The notes under the pieces are model-generated. The model was not told the origin of the DNA. It saw only the letters and a program-made list of their open reading frames with translations, and ran no database searches. Positions 7,247 to 14,505 of a stretch of 19,220 nucleotides of DNA are shown piece by piece (position 1 is the first letter of the stretch; each line of letters opens with the position of its first letter). Source of the DNA: an uncultured Hyphomicrobiales bacterium (lineage in GTDB: Bacteria; Pseudomonadota; Alphaproteobacteria; Rhizobiales; Beijerinckiaceae); contig CAIXDD010000358.1 of assembly GCA_903918155.1 (NCBI GenBank), forward strand, positions 1 through 19,220. Reading direction: 5' to 3'. The translations under genes were made by a program, and so were the position numbers.

Positions 7247-9697
7247 GTGACCGCAAGAGAGAAGCCAGCCGCAGAGCGCGCCGAGCGATTGACCCGGCTG
7301 CGCGCGCTGTCCCGCTCGATTCTCAAGCTTGAGCGCCTTTGGCCGACCCTCAACGCGCTGATCGCAGCCGCCTGCCTTTTCCTCACGATCGCTTGGCTTG
7401 GCGGCTGGGCGTTCTCGCCTCCTTGGATGAAAACCGTTCTGTGGGCTTTCGTCGGGCTGGCGTTTCTCCTTCCTGTCGCGTCCGCCGTCAGGTTTCGCAA
7501 TCCGTCGGAGACCGAAGCGCTCCGGCGGCTCGATTCGGCAAGCGAAGTGAAGCACCGGCCGGCGACGACCGCTCTGGATACGATCTCAAGCGACGATTCT
7601 CTCGCGCAGCGCCTGTGGAGGCTCCACCAATCCGCGGCGTTTGACCGAGCGCGGCGAATGCCGCTGCCGCGTTTTGCGCCGCGCACGCCTATGAAAGATC
7701 CTTTCGCGCTCAGGGCCGCGCTGCTCTTGGCGGCCATCGCCAGCGCTTTCGTGGCTGGACCGGAAAAGGGCGAACGGATCCGCGCCGCGTTCCATTTATC
7801 GTCATCCGGCGATACGGAGCGTTCTCGACGCCTGGACGCATGGATGGATCCGCCCGCTTACACCGGCCGACCGCCGATCGTCCTGTTGTCGGCAGGCAAT
7901 GCCGTCGGTCCGCAGCGCTCCATCGAAGCGCCCATCGGATCGACGCTCCTCATTCGCAGTCCGGATAAGATTCGCGACAGGATCGTCGCAGCGGACGGTC
8001 TGGATTTGTCGGAGGCCGGGGGAGACGACCGGGACAATCAACAGGCTCTGCAAGAAATTCGCTACCTGTTGAAAAAGAGCGGGCGCGTCGTCCTTCAAGA
8101 CGCGAATGGCGGTCGCTTTACTTTCGAATTCCTGGCGCTTCCCGATAACGGCCCGTCCATCGCCTTCCGCCGCGAGCCTCAGACGGATGGCGATGGCGCC
8201 CTGTCCATCGCTCACCAGATGAGCGATGATTACGGGGTCGTGGCTGCGGAGGCGTCTTATGATTCGCCGTCTGTGCGGGACAGGCGGGCGGAATCCGCGC
8301 CGCTGTTCAGCCCTCCCCAAACGCCGCTTGCGCTCCCGCCGGCGGGAGCGCAAGGCCAATCCGACACATTGACCGACCTAGCGGAACATCCATGGGCGGG
8401 AGCGGAAGCCTCCATACGACTCATAGCGCGCGACGAAGGAGGCAATGTCGGCGAGAGCGAAGACTTGCATATTCGATTGCCCGAGAAGACTTTCACGAAG
8501 TCTCTCGCTAAATCCCTTGTCGAGCAAAGAAGACATCTTGTTTTCTTTCCAAGCGAGCGAAATCGCGTCATCGCAGCTCTCGACGCTCTCTCGTCAGCGT
8601 CGGAACGTTTCCAGACGAGCGCCGCGCAACATCTCGGTTTGCGGATCGCGCAGACTCGTCTCCAATCCGCAAAAAGCGATGACGACCTTCGTTCGGTCGT
8701 TGCGTTTTTATGGGAAATGGCGGTTCAGATCGAAAACGGCGACCTGTCCTCCGCCGAGCGTGATCTGCGTGCGGCTCAGGAGAATCTGCAAGCCGCTCTG
8801 GAAAGGGGCGCGGAAGAGGACGAGCTGCGCAAACTTATGAACGAGCTGCGCGCCGCGCTGGATCGTTTCCTGCGCGAACTCGCCGAGAACGCCGAGCGGC
8901 AGGATCAACAGGGCGCAAAGGATGAGATCGACCCCCAAAGGATGATCACGTCCCAAGACCTGCAGAAACTTCTGGACCAGATCGAGAAGATGGCGCGTTC
9001 CGGCAATCCCGAAGACGCAAAACGCGCCTTGAGCGAACTGCAGAATTTGCTGAAAAACCTCCAGACGGCGAAAAAAGGTCAAGACCGGTCGACGCAAGAA
9101 TCCAACCGCGCCTTGAATCAGCTCGATCAGATGCTGAGAGATCAGCAGCAATTGCGAGATCGAACGTTCCGACCGAACGCCGGAGAGGAAAACGGGCGTC
9201 AGGCGGATTCGGATCTGAGCCAAAATCAACGAGATATCCGCCAGCGTCTGGAAGATCTGCAACGTCGCATGCGCGAATTAGGCATGCGCGCGGACGAGGG
9301 TCTCGAAGACGCGGAAGGGGCGATGCGCGAGGCCGAAGACCAGCTCGGCAGAGGAGCGCCCGGCCGCCAGGAGGCGCTGGACGCCCAGGGCAGGGCGATC
9401 GAGGGCTTAACGAAGGGCGCGGAATCCCTCGCGCGGCAGATGCAGCAGGGCGACCAGAATGACGGAGCGCAGGCGGGAGGCCCCCCGAATTCATCGGGGC
9501 GGAACGCAAGCTCGGACCCGCTCGGGCGCGACTCCCGCACGCGCGGAGACCAATCCAGAAGCGCCTATGATCCGTTGGGAACGCCAGCTCCTCAAAGGGC
9601 GCAAAAATTGTTAGAGGAATTACGCCGACGATTGGCTGATCCCAATCGTCAGCCGCTGGAACTCGATTATCTGGAGCGCCTGTTGCGGCGTTATTGA
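7247..9697 (+). CDS. TIGR02302/DUF4175 family membrane protein of unknown function
   Basis: This is a large protein (816 residues from the chosen start) of the alphaproteobacterial TIGR02302 family; no biochemical function is known to me. Three hydrophobic helices lie near the N-terminus (about 33-52, 60-80 and 153-170). A mixed middle region (about 190-400) includes DDYGV and RDEGGNVGES, which look like extracytoplasmic beta-rich sequence. The last 400 residues are Gln-, Glu-, Arg- and Leu-rich with long predicted helices and coiled coil, ending in a Gly/Ser/Pro-rich linker and a final helix PLELDYLERLLRRY. The GTG at 7247 is chosen because GGAG lies 6 bases upstream; an in-frame TTG at 7235 has no such site. 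A 28-bp perfect palindrome lies within the gene at 8327-8354. It follows lysA by 46 bp, on the same strand. Confidence 0.85.
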   Translation: MTAREKPAAERAERLTRLRALSRSILKLERLWPTLNALIAAACLFLTIAWLGGWAFSPPWMKTVLWAFVGLAFLLPVASAVRFRNPSETEALRRLDSASEVKHRPATTALDTISSDDSLAQRLWRLHQSAAFDRARRMPLPRFAPRTPMKDPFALRAALLLAAIASAFVAGPEKGERIRAAFHLSSSGDTERSRRLDAWMDPPAYTGRPPIVLLSAGNAVGPQRSIEAPIGSTLLIRSPDKIRDRIVAADGLDLSEAGGDDRDNQQALQEIRYLLKKSGRVVLQDANGGRFTFEFLALPDNGPSIAFRREPQTDGDGALSIAHQMSDDYGVVAAEASYDSPSVRDRRAESAPLFSPPQTPLALPPAGAQGQSDTLTDLAEHPWAGAEASIRLIARDEGGNVGESEDLHIRLPEKTFTKSLAKSLVEQRRHLVFFPSERNRVIAALDALSSASERFQTSAAQHLGLRIAQTRLQSAKSDDDLRSVVAFLWEMAVQIENGDLSSAERDLRAAQENLQAALERGAEEDELRKLMNELRAALDRFLRELAENAERQDQQGAKDEIDPQRMITSQDLQKLLDQIEKMARSGNPEDAKRALSELQNLLKNLQTAKKGQDRSTQESNRALNQLDQMLRDQQQLRDRTFRPNAGEENGRQADSDLSQNQRDIRQRLEDLQRRMRELGMRADEGLEDAEGAMREAEDQLGRGAPGRQEALDAQGRAIEGLTKGAESLARQMQQGDQNDGAQAGGPPNSSGRNASSDPLGRDSRTRGDQSRSAYDPLGTPAPQRAQKLLEELRRRLADPNRQPLELDYLERLLRRY
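8327..8354. repeat. 28-bp perfect palindrome inside the TIGR02302 gene
   Basis: The arm CTTGCGCTCCCGCC is followed with no spacer by its exact reverse complement, giving 14 matched pairs; the next outward pair fails. It is read in frame as part of LALPPAGAQG, in a low-complexity Pro/Ala/Gly stretch between better-structured parts of the protein. The right-arm core GGCGGGAGCG recurs without a partner at 8395-8404 and 16322-16331. Whether it is a repeat family, a protein-binding site or an RNA hairpin cannot be told from one copy. Confidence 0.85.
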
Positions 9698-9713
9698 TCC
9701 GACTCATGGGTGA

Positions 9714-9902
9714 ATGATGACAATCCCTGTTTTCAGCGTCGCAGTCGCGACCGGCGCCGTCGGTCTCGTGCTTGCGCTAGGTTTGGCGAATATGTTGCGG
9801 GGCGGCAGTCCGTCGATCTCGCAGAAATTGATGCGTTGGCGCGTAGGCCTGCAGGGACTCGCCATCATTCTTATCTTCGTCACTTTATGGCTTAAGGGTT
9901 GA
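9714..9902 (+). CDS. HIG1-domain twin-transmembrane mini-protein
   Basis: This 62-residue inner-membrane protein has two helices (about 6-26 and 44-60) joined by a short loop, GGSPSISQKLMRWRVGLQ. The loop-to-helix motif KLMRWRVGLQGLAI is the HIG1 (hypoxia-induced gene 1) signature. Mitochondrial relatives (Rcf1/HIGD1A) associate with cytochrome oxidase and respiratory supercomplexes; the bacterial role is inferred only. The ATG at 9714 is followed by a second ATG at 9717, and only a weak GGGTGA precedes them. Its TGA stop overlaps the GAGGGA ribosome-binding site of the next gene, so the two are probably translationally coupled. Its neighbours are cobalamin and ETF genes. The same placement beside a PduO-type adenosyltransferase is, from memory, frequent in this bacterial order. 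Confidence 0.85.
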   Translation: MMTIPVFSVAVATGAVGLVLALGLANMLRGGSPSISQKLMRWRVGLQGLAIILIFVTLWLKG

Positions 9903-9913
9903 GGGAATAAATA

Positions 9914-10495
9914 ATGGTCACGTTGAACAGGATCTATACGCGCACCGGAGACGAGGGTTCGACCTCTCTTGGCGACGGCGAGAGGCGGCCGAAATTCGAT
10001 CTGCGCATCGCGGCCTATGGCACTGTCGACGAGACGAATTCAGCCATCGGCCTCGCCCGTTGCAGCGTGAGAACCGAAGCCCCCGCGATTGATCTGATGC
10101 TTGAGCGGATCCAGAATGATTTGTTCGATCTGGGCGCTGATCTTTGCACCCCCGATCGGGGCGTCGATTTAGGATACGAACCGCTGAGGATCGTGGAAGC
10201 GCAGGTGGAGCGGCTGGAAGCGGAGATCGACGCTTTGAACGCAAGCCTGACGCCGCTTAAGTCCTTCGTTCTGCCGGCGGGCTCCCAGGGCGCGGCGGGG
10301 CTTCATCTGGCGAGGACGATTTGCAGGCGCGCCGAGCGCCTCGTCGTGGAATTATCGCTAACGGAGAACGAGCAAGTCGGCGTCGCCGCTCTGAAGTATA
10401 TCAACCGCTTGTCTGACTTCCTGTTCGTCGCCGCGCGCGCGGTGAGCGCGCTTTCGGGCGGAGACGTTCTTTGGACGCCTGGGAAAAACCGGTAA
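9914..10495 (+). CDS. pduO: PduO-type ATP:cob(I)alamin adenosyltransferase
   Basis: It transfers the adenosyl group of ATP to cob(I)alamin, making adenosylcobalamin (coenzyme B12). The 193-residue protein is a single PduO/MMAB domain, a trimeric helical bundle in known relatives. Motifs: the N-terminal ATP-binding TRTGDEGSTSLGDG (9-22), AYGTVDETNS (34-43), FVLPAGS (118-124), RTICRRAER (134-142) and YINRLSDFLFVAAR (162-175). The ATG at 9914 follows GAGGGA (9901-9906), which overlaps the HIG1 stop codon. Next to etfBA and a hydroxyacyl-CoA dehydrogenase, its product likely serves a B12-dependent acyl-CoA mutase such as methylmalonyl- or ethylmalonyl-CoA mutase; no mutase is in the window. It is not the CobA/CobO P-loop type, though databases often use that name. 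Confidence 0.95.
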   Translation: MVTLNRIYTRTGDEGSTSLGDGERRPKFDLRIAAYGTVDETNSAIGLARCSVRTEAPAIDLMLERIQNDLFDLGADLCTPDRGVDLGYEPLRIVEAQVERLEAEIDALNASLTPLKSFVLPAGSQGAAGLHLARTICRRAERLVVELSLTENEQVGVAALKYINRLSDFLFVAARAVSALSGGDVLWTPGKNR

Positions 10496-10524
10496 GTTCG
10501 CGGATCGGCAGGCCCGAGACGGCT

Positions 10525-10530
10525 AGGGAG
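10525..10530 (+). promoter_or_regulatory. Ribosome-binding site of the TTG-started etfB
   Basis: AGGGAG lies 8 bases before the TTG at 10539. It supports that rare start, because no in-frame ATG or GTG gives the conserved EtfB N-terminus. Confidence 0.65.
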
Positions 10531-10538
10531 AATGAGAG

Positions 10539-11291
10539 TTGAAGGTTCTGGTCTCTTGCAAGCGCGTTGTCGACTACAATGTGAAAGTCAGAGTGAAAGC
10601 TGACGGCAGCGGCGTAGACCTTTCCAACGTGAAAATGTCGATGAACCCCTTCGACGAAATCGCTTTGGAGGAAGCCCTTCGACTGAAAGAGGCTGGCCTT
10701 GCGACGGAGGTCGTGGTCGTGTCGGCGGGTCCGGCGCAAGCCGCCGAGACGATCCGCAGCGGCCTGGCGATGGGCGCAGATCGGGGGATTCACATCAGGC
10801 AGGACGCTCCGCTCGAACCGCTCGCCGTCGCCAAATTGCTCAAGGCTCTGGTCCTCAGTGAAGCGCCTGACATCGTGCTGATGGGAAAGCAGGCGATCGA
10901 CGACGATTTCAACCAGACTGGACAGATGCTGGCGGGATTGCTCGGCTGGGGGCAAGCGACCTTCGCTTCGCAAGTCTCGCTCTCAGGGCGGAGCGTGACG
11001 GTGGTCCGCGAAGTCGACGGGGGCCTTCAGCGCGTGGAGACGCGCTTGCCGGTGGTCATCACCGCCGACCTGCGACTAAACGAACCACGCTATGCGTCAC
11101 TGCCCAACATCATGAAAGCGAAGAAGAAGCCTATCGATGAGACGACCGCCGAGCAATTGGGCGTCGACGTTTCGCCTCGCCTGACCGTGATCGAGACGAG
11201 AGAACCCGCAAGCAGAAAGGCGGGTGTGACCGTCTCGTCGGTTGCGGAGCTGGTGTCGCGCCTCAAAGCGGAAACGGGAGCTCTGACATGA
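10539..11291 (+). CDS. etfB: Electron transfer flavoprotein beta subunit
   Basis: This is the small subunit of soluble ETF, which binds AMP and, with EtfA, carries electrons from acyl-CoA dehydrogenases to ETF:quinone oxidoreductase. It has 250 residues, the normal size. The N-terminus MKVLVSCKRVVDYNVKVRV and MNPFDEIALEEALRLKE (35-51) are diagnostic. DIVLMGKQAIDDDFNQTGQM (111-130) lines the nucleotide site, and the family signature runs through LPVVITADLRLNEPRYAS. The start is a TTG at 10539, supported by AGGGAG 8 bases upstream and by exact agreement with the family N-terminus. Its stop overlaps the etfA start (ATGA), so the two subunits are translationally coupled. Confidence 0.96.
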   Translation: MKVLVSCKRVVDYNVKVRVKADGSGVDLSNVKMSMNPFDEIALEEALRLKEAGLATEVVVVSAGPAQAAETIRSGLAMGADRGIHIRQDAPLEPLAVAKLLKALVLSEAPDIVLMGKQAIDDDFNQTGQMLAGLLGWGQATFASQVSLSGRSVTVVREVDGGLQRVETRLPVVITADLRLNEPRYASLPNIMKAKKKPIDETTAEQLGVDVSPRLTVIETREPASRKAGVTVSSVAELVSRLKAETGALT

Positions 11292-12217
11292 CTACGCTTC
11301 TGATCGCTGACGTGAAGGACGGCGCATTGCTCGACACCACGCGGCGGGCGTTATCCTGCGCGCTGCAGATCGGGGGACCCGTCCATCTTCTTGTGGTTGG
11401 CAAGTCCGAAAGCGCCCTCGCTGCGGCTTCGCGCCTGCGTGTTGAAAAGATCATTCATGCGTCCAAAGTGGACGAAAAGAGCGCCGACGAAACATTCGCC
11501 GCTCTCGTCCTGGAACTTGCAAAGGACTATGACGCGCTTGTCGGCTCAGGCTCCTCGCTTGCGAAGGGCGTCCTGCCTCGCGTCGCCGCCGCCCTGGACG
11601 TCATGCAGATTTCAGACGTGACGCGAGTCATTGGCGGCAAACGTTTCGAGCGGCCCATTTATGCCGGCAACGCCCTGCAGGTTCTCGAGTCGCGCGACGC
11701 AAAACTTGTGATCACCGTCAGAACGTCAACATTCGAGCCCGCAGGGGAGGCGCAAAGCCCCCCCGCGATCGAGATGTGCGATTGGGAAGAAACGCAACCG
11801 CGCACCGTGATGCTGGAGGAGATGCGGTCGCAATCCGAGCGGCCAGACTTGGCGGCCGCGAAAGTGATCGTCTCCGGGGGCCGCGGTCTACAGAGTTCCG
11901 CCAATTTCAACCAATATATTGGTCCGGTCGCAGATCAGTTGCGGGCGGCCATTGGGGCTTCGCGCGCCGCTGTGGACGCCGGTTACGCCCCCAATGATTG
12001 GCAGGTCGGCCAAACCGGCAAGGTTGTGGCGCCGGAGCTCTACATCGCGGTCGGAATATCCGGGGCGATCCAGCACCTGGCCGGCATGAAAGATTCGAAA
12101 GTGATCGTCGCGATCAACAAGGATGACGAAGCGCCTATATTTCAGGTCGCCGATTACGGTCTGGTCGCCGACCTGTTCAAAGCCATGCCTGAGCTAAAGA
12201 CGGAGCTTGCAAAATGA
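11288..12217 (+). CDS. etfA: Electron transfer flavoprotein alpha subunit
   Basis: This is the FAD-binding subunit of ETF, partner of EtfB. It has 309 residues with the usual two-part layout. The N-terminal domain (about 1-185) packs on EtfB. The C-terminal FAD domain begins at AKVIVSGGRGLQS (191-203) and ends with the family signature LYIAVGISGAIQHLAG (251-266) continuing to INKDDEAPIFQVADYGLVAD. GQTGKVVAPE (241-250) belongs to the FAD site. The ATG at 11288 overlaps the etfB stop by four bases. No FixX, ETF-quinone oxidoreductase or acyl-CoA dehydrogenase is in the window, so this looks like the housekeeping ETF rather than a nitrogen-fixation Fix set. The 3-hydroxybutyryl-CoA dehydrogenase follows after 76 bp. 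Confidence 0.97.
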   Translation: MTTLLIADVKDGALLDTTRRALSCALQIGGPVHLLVVGKSESALAAASRLRVEKIIHASKVDEKSADETFAALVLELAKDYDALVGSGSSLAKGVLPRVAAALDVMQISDVTRVIGGKRFERPIYAGNALQVLESRDAKLVITVRTSTFEPAGEAQSPPAIEMCDWEETQPRTVMLEEMRSQSERPDLAAAKVIVSGGRGLQSSANFNQYIGPVADQLRAAIGASRAAVDAGYAPNDWQVGQTGKVVAPELYIAVGISGAIQHLAGMKDSKVIVAINKDDEAPIFQVADYGLVADLFKAMPELKTELAK

Positions 12218-12293
12218 GCGGCGCCGTTGGCCAGCGGGCATTCCTGACATATGATGAGTCGCTTAGAACGACCCTGCAAGCTCGGTGACAAGA

Positions 12294-13175
12294 ATGTCCT
12301 TCGAAATCAAAAAGATAGGCGTTATTGGCGCTGGCCAGATGGGGTCCGGGATCGCGCATGTCAGCGCGGTCGCCGGTCTGCGCGTGGTTCTGAACGACTT
12401 GACCGAAGAGAAGGTCCACGCAGGGCTCGCGACGATTAACGGAAATCTCGCGCGGCAGGTGAGCAAATCGCAAATTTCCGAATCGGATCGGAAGGCCGCG
12501 CTCGACCGCATTCATGCGTCGTCGGATTACGCCGATCTGGCGGATTGCGACCTTGTCATTGAAGCCGCGTCGGAAAGCGAAGAGCTCAAGAGGAAGATCT
12601 TCTCCAAGCTCTGCCCGATCCTGTCTCCCGACGCGCTGCTGGCCTCGAACACCTCGTCCATATCGATCACCCGCTTGGCCTCGGCGACCGACAGACCGGA
12701 GAAATTCATCGGGATTCATTTCATGAATCCGGTTCCGGTGATGCAATTGGTGGAGGTCATCCGCGGCATTGCGACGGACGAAAGAACGTTTGAATCCGCG
12801 AAGGGGCTGATCGAGAAACTGGGAAAGACCGCAACGGTCGCCGAAGATTTCCCCGCGTTCATCGTCAACCGCATTCTGCTGCCGATGATCAATGAGGCGG
12901 TTTACACGCTCTATGAGGGCGTAGGGTCGGTTGAGGCGATCGACACCGCGATGAAGCTTGGCGCCAATCACCCGATGGGTCCGCTTCAGCTTGCCGATTT
13001 CATCGGCCTGGATACGTGTTTGTCCGTGATGCAGGTCCTCCACGAAGGACTGGCCGACTCGAAATATCGACCCTGCCCGCTGCTCGTGAAATATGTGGAG
13101 GCGGGATGGCTGGGTCGAAAGACGAAGCGTGGTTTTTACGACTACCGAAGCGGCGTTCCAGTCCCTACGCGTTAG
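12294..13175 (+). CDS. hbdA: 3-hydroxybutyryl-CoA dehydrogenase
   Basis: This NAD(P)-dependent enzyme interconverts 3-hydroxybutyryl-CoA and acetoacetyl-CoA in the cytosol, serving fatty-acid oxidation or C4 metabolism linked to polyhydroxybutyrate. It has 293 residues, the size of stand-alone Hbd rather than fused FadB. The Rossmann motif is GAGQMGSG (12-19). NTSSISIT is at 119-126, and IGIHFMNPVPVMQLVEVI carries the catalytic His142 and Glu154. DFPAFIVNR (185-193) enters the C-terminal dimerisation domain, and GWLGRKTKRGFYDY (271-284) is the usual ending. The ATG at 12294 is preferred over an in-frame GTG at 12285; GGTGA about 5 bases upstream is a modest ribosome-binding site. Linkage to etfBA fits a role next to acyl-CoA dehydrogenation. 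Direction and cofactor preference cannot be read from sequence. Confidence 0.95.
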   Translation: MSFEIKKIGVIGAGQMGSGIAHVSAVAGLRVVLNDLTEEKVHAGLATINGNLARQVSKSQISESDRKAALDRIHASSDYADLADCDLVIEAASESEELKRKIFSKLCPILSPDALLASNTSSISITRLASATDRPEKFIGIHFMNPVPVMQLVEVIRGIATDERTFESAKGLIEKLGKTATVAEDFPAFIVNRILLPMINEAVYTLYEGVGSVEAIDTAMKLGANHPMGPLQLADFIGLDTCLSVMQVLHEGLADSKYRPCPLLVKYVEAGWLGRKTKRGFYDYRSGVPVPTR

Positions 13176-13253
13176 CTTTTCGCGAGATCAGCTTGCTGCG
13201 GAGAGAGTGACAGCTTCGGTTCAGAGGTTCATGACCGAGGAGTGTCGAACTTG

Positions 13254-13820
13254 ATGACGCACTTCCAGCCTAACGTATCGCCTGGGTCTTGCCCGGCTCT
13301 TGTCTTGAACGCCGACTTCCGGCCGCTGAGCTATTTTCCTCTTTCCATTTGGCCATGGCAGGAAGCGATCAAGGCCGCGTGTCTGGATCGAGTGAATGTC
13401 GTTTCAGAATATGACCGCACCGTCCGAAGCCCCAGTTTCGAGATGCGTCTCCCGTCGGTCGTGTCTCTCAAGACATTCGTCAAGCCGACGCGCACGCCGG
13501 CTTTTACGCGCTTCAATGTTTTTCTGCGCGATAAATTCGCGTGCCAATATTGCGGATCGCCAGAGGACTTGACCTTTGACCACGTCCGTCCGCGCTCAAA
13601 GGGCGGCTTGACGACCTGGGATAATGTGGTCGCCGCCTGTTCGACATGTAATATGAGAAAGGCGGACAAGCTTCCGGCCGAAGCGCTGATGTGGCCCGCC
13701 CGGCCGCCCTTCCAGCCCAGCGTGAACGATCTGCATCAGAATGGTCGCCGGTTTCCGCCCAATCATCTCCACGAGTCCTGGATGGACTATCTGTATTGGG
13801 ACACTATCCTGGACCCCTAG
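13254..13820 (+). CDS. HNH endonuclease-family protein
   Basis: This 188-residue protein has a compact HNH nuclease domain at about 85-145. FACQYCG supplies Cys97/Cys100. FDHVRPRSKGG (108-118) supplies the first catalytic histidine, His110. The WDN (122-124) asparagine follows, then CSTCNMRKADK with Cys129/Cys132 completes the zinc-knuckle pair. The N-terminal part (LVLNADFRPLSYFPLSIWPW, 17-36) and C-terminal tail (WMDYLYWD) are typical of a widespread chromosomal HNH family whose members are usually not tied to a restriction system or phage; I know of no confirmed role. The start is uncertain: ATG 13254 and TTG 13251 both follow GAGGAG (13237-13242), and GTG 13242 would overlap that site. 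Its last 17 bases overlap the end of the convergent esterase gene. Confidence 0.88.
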   Translation: MTHFQPNVSPGSCPALVLNADFRPLSYFPLSIWPWQEAIKAACLDRVNVVSEYDRTVRSPSFEMRLPSVVSLKTFVKPTRTPAFTRFNVFLRDKFACQYCGSPEDLTFDHVRPRSKGGLTTWDNVVAACSTCNMRKADKLPAEALMWPARPPFQPSVNDLHQNGRRFPPNHLHESWMDYLYWDTILDP

Positions 13821-14496
13821 GGCCAGCGCCCGGCGGCGTGGGTGTCGCGGCGTGGATTTTTCTGATCAATTCCTCTACGAGAGGCTCAATCCCCTCGACG
13901 ATGCGTCGAACGCCGGCGGCATTGGGATGAATGCCGTCGGGAAGATTGAATTCCGACCGCCCGGCCACTCCTTCGAGAAAGAACGGATAGAGCAGCGCTC
14001 CATGCCGAGCGGCGAGCCTGGGGTACAAAGAATCAAACGCGTCCCTATATTCAGCCCCTACGCCACGAGCCGCCTTCATGCCGGCGAGCAGAACGGGGAT
14101 GTTGCGTTGCTTCAATTTATCAAGGATGGAATCAAGCGCGGCGTAAGTCACCTCGACATCTATCCCGCGCAACATGTCGTTGGCGCCAAGCTCTACAATG
14201 ACGGCGTCAGCCCCCGCAGCGAGTGACCATTCCAGCCGCTCCAGGCCCCCCGAAGCGGTGTCGCCGGATACGCTGGCGTTGATGATGTCGACATTCAGAC
14301 CTTTGGCTCGCAAACGGGCTTCCAGAACAGGCGGGAACGATGCATTCAAAGGCAATTGATATCCAGCCGTGAGACTGTCTCCGAGAACAAGTATCTTCGT
14401 TTTTGCGGGTTCGGCATAAGCCGCGAAACAAGACAGACATATGAAGACGCTCGCAACCAAGCCGCGCGCCTTCGTTTTCAACCAAGGCTTCGACAA
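13804..14496 (-). CDS. tesA: Secreted SGNH/GDSL esterase, TesA type
   Basis: This is a periplasmic arylesterase / acyl-CoA thioesterase I-type hydrolase. From a TTG at 14496 it has 230 residues with a classic signal peptide (about 1-28, cleavage after AYA). The mature enzyme starts KTKILVLGDSLTAGY with nucleophile Ser41. The SGNH blocks follow: INASVSGDT (72-80) with the oxyanion glycine, ELGANDMLRG (102-111) with Asn106, and PDGIHPN (186-192) with Asp187 and His190. A Pro/Gly-rich tail follows. The start is ambiguous: ATG at 14544 has GAGG upstream but would give a long N-region and overlap the divergent ABC gene by 39 bp. The divergent tesA / ybbA-ybbP arrangement is the same as in E. coli. 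Lipid or ester substrate unknown. The family is firm. Confidence 0.88.
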   Translation of the reverse strand: MSKPWLKTKARGLVASVFICLSCFAAYAEPAKTKILVLGDSLTAGYQLPLNASFPPVLEARLRAKGLNVDIINASVSGDTASGGLERLEWSLAAGADAVIVELGANDMLRGIDVEVTYAALDSILDKLKQRNIPVLLAGMKAARGVGAEYRDAFDSLYPRLAARHGALLYPFFLEGVAGRSEFNLPDGIHPNAAGVRRIVEGIEPLVEELIRKIHAATPTPPGAGPRGPG

Positions 14497-14505
14497 AGAT
14501 CTGCG

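Noticed and set aside
12177..13043. Open frame of 288 codons antisense to hbdA and the etfA end
   Set aside because: A shadow of certain genes; Arg/Asp/Gly-rich with no family features.
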